DNA from: Calonectria ilicicola
Taxonomy: Eukaryota > Ascomycota > Sordariomycetes > Hypocreales > Nectriaceae
Length of the DNA: 64,000 nt
Direction: 5' to 3'
NCBI GenBank assembly: GCA_020809705.1
Contig: CP085831.1
Coordinates: 5,394,001 to 5,458,000 of the forward strand
Shown here: positions 56,810 through 64,000 of the stretch, piece by piece
Layout: each line of letters begins with the position of its first letter
Numbering within the stretch: position 1 is the stretch's first letter
The notes under the pieces: model-generated
Database searches by the model: none
Seen by the model: only the letters and a program-made list of their open reading frames with translations
What the model was told of the DNA's origin: nothing
Made by a program: the position numbers and the translations under genes

Positions 56810-56945
56810 ATTGATTATTTTTTCAAGTCATCCCTGACATTAAACAAATCATGTCATATAAAATTGTTATAAATTATTTCTATTACTAACTTGCGGTGAA
56901 AATCGATTGCTCTGCGTTGCTCTCGTCTATAATTGGACACTAATC

Positions 56946-59018
56946 TTAAAAATATGACTTAATCCAATCTTGCCATCCTGGTTGCTTAGCTCTGTGATCT
57001 TGAAGAAGAGTCACTAAATCTAACTTCCCAAGCCTCTCTGCCAGCTTGAAAGACGATATCTGCTGCCAATCGGTTTTCTTGTCAGGATCTGCTCCACCCT
57101 CAAGGAGACTATTTACCACAGCAGCGTGACCTTCGTGGATAGCAAGGTAAAGCGGTGTCGGTCCTGAAGGATAGCCTTCGATCTCAGCCCCGTGCTTAAT
57201 CAATAGTCTTACCATTTCACCATTGCCCACTTCTGCTACATACGCAAGCGCTGTCCGGCCCTGGTTATCGCACCCCTCGATGTCAACCCTGTTTTCCAGA
57301 AGGAACTCTATTTTTTCACGGTTGACGCGCCGACTAGCGAGATATTTCATGAGTACTGTTTGACCCGATCGATCCTTGCAGTTGACATCGGCCCCGCGTT
57401 CGATCAGTAATCGTATCATATCCATATTCTCATCGCTGCGAAGCGCATCGCCCATTAGCGCGGTGTTGCCTAACTGATCTCGATATTCAGTGGAAGCACC
57501 CTTGCCAAGCAAAAGCGTCACCATTTTGGCATCACCCATAATGACCGCTTTTCCAAGCGCCACGTTTTTGGCGTCTGTGTACTCCCAAGACTTGATTCTT
57601 GGGTCGTGCTGAGCTTCGATTTCTAGGAGCAGCTCCACTACATCGTATAAACCCTCATGCGCGGCCTCTTCTATAGCCCAGTGATTAAAATCATCGATCT
57701 TAATGTCAATCTTTGCTCCGTGTTCAACAAGAGTTTTTATGGTGGAACAATGTCCTTTTTTGGCAGCATAGAATATTGGTGTCCGGCCACGTCCCTCGCG
57801 TACGTTTGGGTCATGAGAAGACTGAATCAGAGCATCGACAGCTGCATCAAGCCCAAAGTATGCTGCTATATGAAGTTTTGTTGCCTGGTTGCTAGTGTAT
57901 AGCATGTCGACGCTGGACAGCGCCGCAGTGGTAGGTGCAAGCTGCAAGAAATCCATCACCCATTCCTCTCGCTGTGCTTTCGGCTCTTGACGGAGGTGGT
58001 GGCTCCAAAACTTTGATGCATAGTGGACCAATTTACTTGGCTGATCAGATGACAGGGTCGCAACGCATTCTTTAGCAATTTTGAGATTTGGTTCTGTAAA
58101 CCACTGGCCCAAAGTCCGCTCAAAATATTCTTGCGCTGTGGAGTGCACTAAGCGAACGACAGCACTCCTTTCGTCTACCGCCACGAGGCCTGCGCAGGCT
58201 GAAATGGCGTCCTCGGTCTGTACCGTCTGTTTCTTTTTCGAATCTCCATATCTTACACCCAAATCCAACGCGGCTTGAAGCTCATGGGTCTGCAGGGGTC
58301 TCGCAGAGCAAATTATCCACGTCAAGGCCTTCTCAGCAGGATCTCGGAGACTGGGTTGTTGGCTGCGAACCATCGCCATCGTCTGCGCATAAGCGTCAAA
58401 TAAGATTTTAAGCATATATCCTTCAGATGGCCCTTTATTTCGCCCTATAAAGGATGGCAACCTAAATGCAACCTGCAAGCTCTGGTCTTCGTTTTGTTGC
58501 AAAAGGTCAGCTGCGTTTGCTCGCGTCGTGATAGCTTTTTTCTCCTCCAGCGAATGTTGGAACGTATTCAGCCACAAGACGACGGTGACAATACGGATAT
58601 GCAGATTATTGACGTCCTCGGGGCTCCAGGCTAATTCTTGGCACGTCGCCGTTGTCCTTATCGCATTGGTACTGGTTGGTCGGCTGAGATCCATCTTGCC
58701 ATGCTCATGTAGCAGCTGAGAAAGATCATCAAGGACGCCATGGCCGCTACGAGCGATGGCCTCTAGGCTGGCAAGCTGTGTATCATCAAGCTTTTTGGCT
58801 TTAACAGAGACTTCCACATCCCCAAGCCCGATACATAAACTTCTTGCTCTAGAGAATGTGAGCCATGAACATGCGAACCAATGCGCAATTTAAGTCAACG
58901 GTACTCACACAGCCACAATGTCGCGAAAATGATCTGGGGGGTCGACAAAGTCCTGAAGGAGCTTCTTTGATAGCTCAGGCAGCTTTATAAAGTCGCCTAA
59001 TTCGGTAGTATTACTCAT
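56946..59018 (-). CDS. STAND-type ankyrin protein lacking its NACHT domain
   Basis: Two exons (59018-58909 and 58848-56946; 60-nt intron GTGAGT...TAG) encode 670 aa. The N-terminus (LPELSKKLLQDFVDPPDHFRD to about residue 155) resembles the effector-type domain preceding NACHT in many fungal ankyrin STAND proteins. The sequence then passes directly to the segment after the ATPase: ILFDAYAQTMAMVR, AEKALTWIICSARPLQTHEL and VRLVHSTAQEYFE. No P-loop or Walker B is present. The C-terminal half is about eight ankyrin repeats (for example GRTPIFYAAKKGH, GNTALMGDA, GRTALAYVAEVGNGEMVRLL). The frame is open, so it may be expressed as a receptor-like protein without nucleotide switching, or as a derivative that arose by an in-frame deletion. 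Confidence 0.8.
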
Positions 59019-59298
59019 GGTATGCAGTCTTCGGTTTCCACGAGAGTAGGAATGACCAACCAGTTATCTGCCCGAGTGGCTGCTGCGAGGAGGGGGTAGT
59101 CGAGGAAATTAGCCAATCATCCACGCGATGTTCACTAGCAAACCCCACAACGCGTGGTTTTTGATGCATGAAGAGATGCTGAATTCCAAACCGAACCCTC
59201 TATAACATTCTATTTTACACACAAAAAAAACCATAAGAAACGTTAATAATACATGCGATACATGATGCAGCGCGCCATTATTTTTCCCACTGTCGCCC

Positions 59299-59986
59299 TT
59301 ATTTCATCGCAGATCGAGAGGAAAATGAGTAGTTGTCATCGGACCCCACATTGTTGGTCTGCTGTGGATACGTGACACCCCTTGCAGTACCATACTTCTT
59401 CCAGTAACGCTGATCTTTCCAAGAGATTACAGCCACCCAAACTGCCAAGGAGCTGCGGCAATCATGACAATTAGCCTTCTAAGAAATAATGATATCGAAG
59501 TGAAATGGGAAATCAACATACGTAATAATGAATGCAACGAGAGCCACGATCCAGGCCAGTAAACAACTGGTACCTGTGCAGAATTGGGAAATCCCCATGA
59601 ATGTAATGATGATCACCACAAACCAAAAGAGGATTTCAAGAGTGTTTATGATGGCATATGCCTTCAGACTCGACCATCTCTGGAACCGAGCGACATGCTC
59701 GGTTAAAAACATGTAAAGGAGAAAGACGATGCTTTTGATACCCTATTGCAGTTCACACAACAGTCAGCCAAGAGGTTGATATTAGGAAGCTCGGTATTTC
59801 ATTGCATACCATAACGATCGGCAAAGTATCTGATCTCGCGACGGGGATATTCTTCAGCTTCGATGCCACTCGAGCTCCGGTGAGTCCAATAATAAGCACG
59901 ACGAGAACGGCTTGGGCAATATGTAGCTTCGTCTTGTGTCGGGAATCAAACCAACGGCTGCTAAAGAATTGCTTGATTCGATCCAT
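59299..59986 (-). CDS. MARVEL-like four-TM membrane protein
   Basis: Three exons (59986-59810, 59742-59522, 59452-59299) give 183 aa. The third exon's acceptor is set by frame: an earlier AG would lead to a quick stop. The TM segments are LHIAQAVLVVLIIGLTGARV, the PIVMGIKSIVFLLYMFL region across the first intron, AIINTLEILFWFVVIIITFM, and CLLAWIVALVAFIIT continued by SLAVWVAVIS. The cytosolic tail is polar (WKDQRYWKKYG, then Ser-rich). The length and layout fit fungal MARVEL-type proteins of membrane apposition or trafficking. Precise role unknown. Confidence 0.8.
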
Positions 59987-61360
59987 CGTATCGAAATGGA
60001 GTTTTGGGTCGTCTTTACTGAGAAAGGGTGTATAGTGCAGCGTCGTGCTGTCCAGTAGTTTTTGGGTTCGTTTGGGTGGGATGCGATATCGTTTTAGGGG
60101 ATATTGTGGTCCAAAGTCGAAGTTTGGAAGCGAGAAAAGATTGCAAAGAAGATAAAGGGTCGTGAGAAGATTAGATGCTCAGTAAAGATGCGGATATAGA
60201 GCTGGGGGTTCTGCACTCGATGTTTGAGAGGCAACGGATCGCGTTTTAACACATCCTTTTAGATCGTATTCCCAATTCGGTCAAACGATTTCCTCCCTGA
60301 AGTTCACACCCATACGCGTATTCGAAGCGCTTAGACGTCTCAGCGTAATTTGTGGCGGCTTAGTGCTATACGAAGTTCTTAAGTGGGGACGGCGCGTCCG
60401 GTCTCTCAGCCACATCATGGAAAAATACGAGCCAGCCAAGCAAGGGCGAAGTTTCAGACCAAGATGCTTTGAATAAGATCATTTTCTAACGTTGGCAGTG
60501 TCAGAGCTGAGATGATAGATTATGGGCTATACCCTAGCTTTAGCACGGACTCATTCCTCGCCCAACACAATTTGGAGGTTCGGCTGTTTGGGAAGAATCT
60601 GCGCCACCGAGGCTTAGAATAAAATTTCCAAAGATTTCTTCCCCACGATTCAAAGGTCTTCAAAATCACTTTGGCATAAACCTTGATCAGAGGTCAAGTT
60701 TCATTTTTCTTAGTAGGTATCAATTTCTAAAATGTTTCAGAAACTGATTCACTAATCCACCTATCCTTCAAGCCCATTTACGATAAAAAAACAGTCGACA
60801 ACAGTCACGGTATTAATCCCGTACGCGGGTAGGCTATAAACTCAGATTGTCTCTTGAGCCCTATTGGTGAAGCTAAGTGAACTATTATACACAAAAACCC
60901 TCCAAGAAGAGTTTACAGATCTGAGGTTAAACCTGTGCCTGATCTGCCATCATCGATCACCCTTTCAACTAACTACCTCCATACGGTGTAATATCTCTAG
61001 TCGTGTATATATGCCGCTCAGCGGGTGAAAGGTCTGAGAAGGAACCTCGGTGGGAGAAGAATAAGTGTGTGCAAAAACCCATCAAGACGGCTACTTGAAT
61101 CTGTCGGGTCGAGGAGTCATTAGGTCCGTAAAGAAGGAAAAGTGAACAACTGAAAGTCGACAAAAAAAAATTTAAAAGATTCGGTCGCAAAACTGGGATT
61201 TTGACAGTCGAAACAACAATGAGTTAAGGTTGCGACAATAGACATGCGTTCAGCCAACTTGTCTTTGTTTGTGACTGTGTGACTCCAGTTAACCTCAAGA
61301 CCAAGGAAGAATAGGTCCGTGGCTAGGCCGAACCTCGCTCTAGTTGGGGATAAGAGCAGG
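59987..61360. other. gene-free stretch
   Basis: Upstream region of the MARVEL-like gene and 3' flank of the secreted repeat gene. No coding region recognised. Confidence 0.5.
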
Positions 61361-62230
61361 TTAGTTGGCAGGCTTGTCGGAGGTCTCATCTCGAGGGATT
61401 ATAATAGGTCCAAGGAGGGCAGCCCTATCCTTGACCCATTGGGGAACCTTAGACCAACTATCCCTCGCAACCACGGCAGACTCATCAGTCGGCTTGTCAG
61501 AGGGACTATCTCGAGGGACGATGATTGGTCCAAAATGAGCCCGGTTACGAGCCGACTCGGGAATCTTGGATAGACCATCCCTAGCAACCATGCCGGGCTC
61601 AGCGGTAGGCTTGTCAGAGGTCTCATCTCGAGGAATCAAGACAGGTCCAAAGAGGGCAGCCCTATCCTTGACCCATTGGGGAACCTTGGACCAAGGATCA
61701 TCCCTGGCAACCACGGCAGGTTCACCGGCAGGCCCGCCAGAGCTCTCGTCTCTGGGGACCGCGATTGGACCAAATTGGGCCCTGTTGCGTACCCATTCGG
61801 GGAGCTTGGCAAAATCATCGTTGGCATCTCTATCAGCCAGATCGCGTTTGCCATTACCCTTACGCTGTTTTTGAAGCTTGGCCCACTCATCCACCATATT
61901 AACAGGTTTGTCTGGAAGGGTTACAACTGGTCCAAGTTGAAGTACGTTGCGTCCCTGGGGATCCCTTGCAGCCAGATCGCGTTTCCCGTTGCCTTTGCGC
62001 TGTCTTTCAAGCTTGGCCCATTCGTCCAGCCAGTTTGTTGGTTTGTCTTCAGGGACAAGAATTGGTCCGATGACTGGTCTGTTGGCGCTCCGTTGGGGGA
62101 GGGGATCTGGGTCCCTGGCAACCAGAGCAGATCCATTGGCGGGCTCAGCGGCATATTTGTCCATCTGAGCAACAGGTGCAGCAGAGGCAAAGGCCACCAA
62201 GGCGAGAGAAAAAATAGCAGAAGTCTTCAT
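61361..62230 (-). CDS. secreted repeat protein with dibasic sites (KEP/peptide-precursor-like)
   Basis: 289 aa, no intron. ATG at 62230 (the frame opens two codons earlier with a non-ATG). Signal peptide MKTSAIFSLALVAFASA. The rest is six units with a GP(I/V)xxP-D core (about residues 55, 100, 154, 195, 234, 274). The first two units are of one type, ending WAKLxxQRKGNGKRDLA, with Lys-Arg at 83-84 and 128-129. The last four are of another type: VPQWVKDRAA-like, GPxxxPRDE, VVARD. Such signal-plus-repeat-plus-dibasic proteins are known in fungi as Kex2-processed repeat proteins; some give cyclic RiPPs, some pheromones or wall proteins. Only two KR sites are present, so RD junctions may serve instead, or it is not processed. 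No UstY-type partner is in the window. Confidence 0.7.
   Translation of the reverse strand: MKTSAIFSLALVAFASAAPVAQMDKYAAEPANGSALVARDPDPLPQRSANRPVIGPILVPEDKPTNWLDEWAKLERQRKGNGKRDLAARDPQGRNVLQLGPVVTLPDKPVNMVDEWAKLQKQRKGNGKRDLADRDANDDFAKLPEWVRNRAQFGPIAVPRDESSGGPAGEPAVVARDDPWSKVPQWVKDRAALFGPVLIPRDETSDKPTAEPGMVARDGLSKIPESARNRAHFGPIIVPRDSPSDKPTDESAVVARDSWSKVPQWVKDRAALLGPIIIPRDETSDKPAN
61364..62078 (-). repeat. six-unit protein repeat, 117-135 nt period
   Basis: The repeats are visible in DNA as well. The segments around 61361-61450 and 61605-61690 share long identical runs, and 61845-61920 resembles 61975-62055. Homogeneity of units 4 and 6 suggests recent unequal crossing-over or gene conversion. 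Confidence 0.8.
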
Positions 62231-64000
62231 CTTCAAGATGTAAAAGGAGTGAGAGAGAAAAAGAATAAGGTTCTAAATCAAGATTGACTAGGATATGTAG
62301 GTGAAATGAATGTGATGCTGAGAATTTCGGATCATGTTCAACGAGACGCACTGGACATATATACTGCTGAAGAGATATTTCTTACTATCAACGTCACAAG
62401 TCCATCCATTCATGAGGTAATACGATCAAATTCAGATTATCTGTTTGCCAGCCATACATCATACATGGGTTCCATTGCGGGTCAAACAGATTAAACTTTG
62501 TGGTCGGTAGGTGTGCCGAACAAATCACCTGTTCACCCACAGTTTCAGATGCCTATCTCAAATAGTCAATGATCTGCTCTCTTTGTCAGGAATCGCTCGT
62601 GATGATCAGATGCTATGTGTCCATCTGCATCGGTATACGTATGAGTAGGACTTCGGGGACTGGAGAGAAGATTACTTTCATGACTCGGTTCATGGCTTGT
62701 CGCAGGTCTATAGATGGATATGTCTAGATGTCTGATCTTGTTTGTTTGTATCATGTTTGCAACCTTACAGCCCTTCTCCGTGAGAAATGCTCTCCAATCT
62801 ATCCAATTAAACGCCCCATGCACGAAACGTGCATGTCCATCCCAAACCCTCACACTTGTCTCTAGCACACGTAAGATGGACGACATTCAAGCCAGTCTGC
62901 TCAGGTGATAGTCACACAAAGTGGATATTGTTCAGCCCAGTTTCCTCTAAGGGCAGGTCCAGCCTCCAACTTTAAGAGGTTGGCCATGTTCGTATCTATT
63001 TAGAGTTAATTCACACATGCGGGCGAGATGAACCCATGGCTTGCATCTACTGTACCTGCTTTTCAACAAGACAAGTCATAATTAGGGCCCACTTGGCTGA
63101 TAACTTGGAAAGCCTTGCGGAATCTTTTCCGTATCGGATATCTGGAGCAAGGTACATTTTAGAGGAATCCTTGCAAATTCCCGGATGATGCCGACCAACT
63201 TAAAAACCACGTTACAGGTCGGACGAATGGATGGGCCTAAAACAATTTAATATTACTGTTTAGCTCAATAATAAGACTACGACCAGGCCAGCTTCGGGCT
63301 CCTTCGACCCGCTCTATTCCCCACTCCTTCTCGAACACGCCAAGGGGCTTCAAGTCCTGGCGTCCCGATATGCAAGACAGTTTTGAACCTATATCCAGTT
63401 CCTTGATCAATGATGCAAAGTTTTCATCAGGTAATCTTTTGCCTTTAAATTATCTTATCAAACATGTCTATAATTTCGCTTGTGATATCGCTTTGTTTGT
63501 CTACTCAAATCGATCTGCGCCTCTTATCTTAATGGTGGTCTCAGTAGTGTAAAAGTTTTAAAAATCGTTCTAAAATTTAAGGTTGAATAACATTCAATGC
63601 TGAATTACGTCTAAATTTTAATAAAGATGCTCAGGTGATATTGCTGCATGCTGTCTACTCGCTATGACCGTCCTCATCAGAGCGTAACCTCTGTGCTCCC
63701 CGAATTTGCGACAGTAGAATGTGTGTCGCGATTTGGATATTGACCGCATAAAAAATACCTTACAATGTCAAAGGTTTATATGGGAGACTAGCACTAGATG
63801 CCATAAGTGGCTGTTCTATTCAAATTTGAGGGGGCAAGATAAGATAACAAGAAGGAACAGGGTGAATGAAGTCATCGTTGGGCTTCTCCTATGAGGGTAT
63901 ATGCCGTGAACTATCGGCAAATACCCACACTTTGATGTCAACCGGATCGTACCCAACTCCAACCAAATGCCAAGAATCGGGCCATCTTTGGGAAGCGGCT
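62231..64000. other. gene-free right end of the window
   Basis: Contains the promoter of the secreted repeat gene. A minus-strand open frame at 62566-62886 (106 codons) has no known motif and I do not call it. No other gene or RNA recognised. Confidence 0.45.
62358..62363 (-). promoter_or_regulatory. TATA box of the secreted repeat gene
   Basis: TATATA about 130 nt upstream of the minus-strand ATG at 62230. A pyrimidine-rich leader (TTCTTTTTCTCTCTCACTCC) lies just before the start codon. Confidence 0.5.

Noticed and set aside
62566..62886. 106-codon minus-strand frame (MSSILRVLETS...)
   Set aside because: The composition is plausible but there is no known motif, TATA box or homologue I can recall; not supported enough to call.

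Overview
The window is nuclear DNA of a filamentous ascomycete (Pezizomycotina). Protein genes carry short introns (46-103 nt) with GT-AG ends and CTAAC or CTGAC branch sites. The families present are typical of moulds: Zn2Cys6 regulator, CFEM/PTH11-like receptor, heme-thiolate peroxidase, ankyrin STAND-type protein, ABCC transporter and UbiA-type membrane terpene enzyme. Genes are widely spaced, with gene-free stretches of 0.3-2.4 kb and several decayed genes, so this is an accessory-type region. I could not settle the class. I saw no tRNA, rRNA, CRISPR array or intact transposon.

2-8 kb: an SDR oxidoreductase, a secreted beta-propeller protein and a protein with a transglutaminase-like Cys-His-Asp triad. 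9-20 kb: an incompatibility-like zone. Its centrepiece is an intact HET-s/HET-S-like gene (15995-16843) with a HeLo-like domain and the two-repeat amyloid prion-forming domain of the HET-s family. Around it lie a CHAT-domain relic, a broken secreted-protein gene, a large membrane protein, a decayed fragment of that membrane protein's paralogue, and a multi-exon membrane protein gene with apparent lesions. 21.5-24.3 kb: an AAA ATPase.

25-49 kb: a run that could be a small terpenoid or oxidative-metabolism cluster without a classical backbone enzyme. It holds a PaxM-type FAD monooxygenase, a UbiA-type prenyltransferase/terpene cyclase-like protein, a TmpA-like flavoreductase, a CFEM receptor, a secreted heme-thiolate peroxidase, a GH5 exo-glucanase, a Zn2Cys6 factor and, divergent from it, a full ABCC (MRP-type) exporter. 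A 39-bp near-palindrome lies between the last two.

49-64 kb: a CorA-like gene broken by a frameshift and a stop, a long intronless DUF3604 (PHP-type) protein of bacterial look, a sulfate permease, a STAND-type ankyrin protein that has lost its NACHT ATPase, a MARVEL-like membrane protein, and a secreted repeat protein with six GPxxxPxD units and two Lys-Arg sites that looks like a Kex2-processed repeat (KEP) or peptide precursor.

The leads most worth following are the HET-s-like gene in its field of relics, the secreted repeat precursor, the NACHT-less STAND protein, and the UbiA/FMO/TmpA trio.
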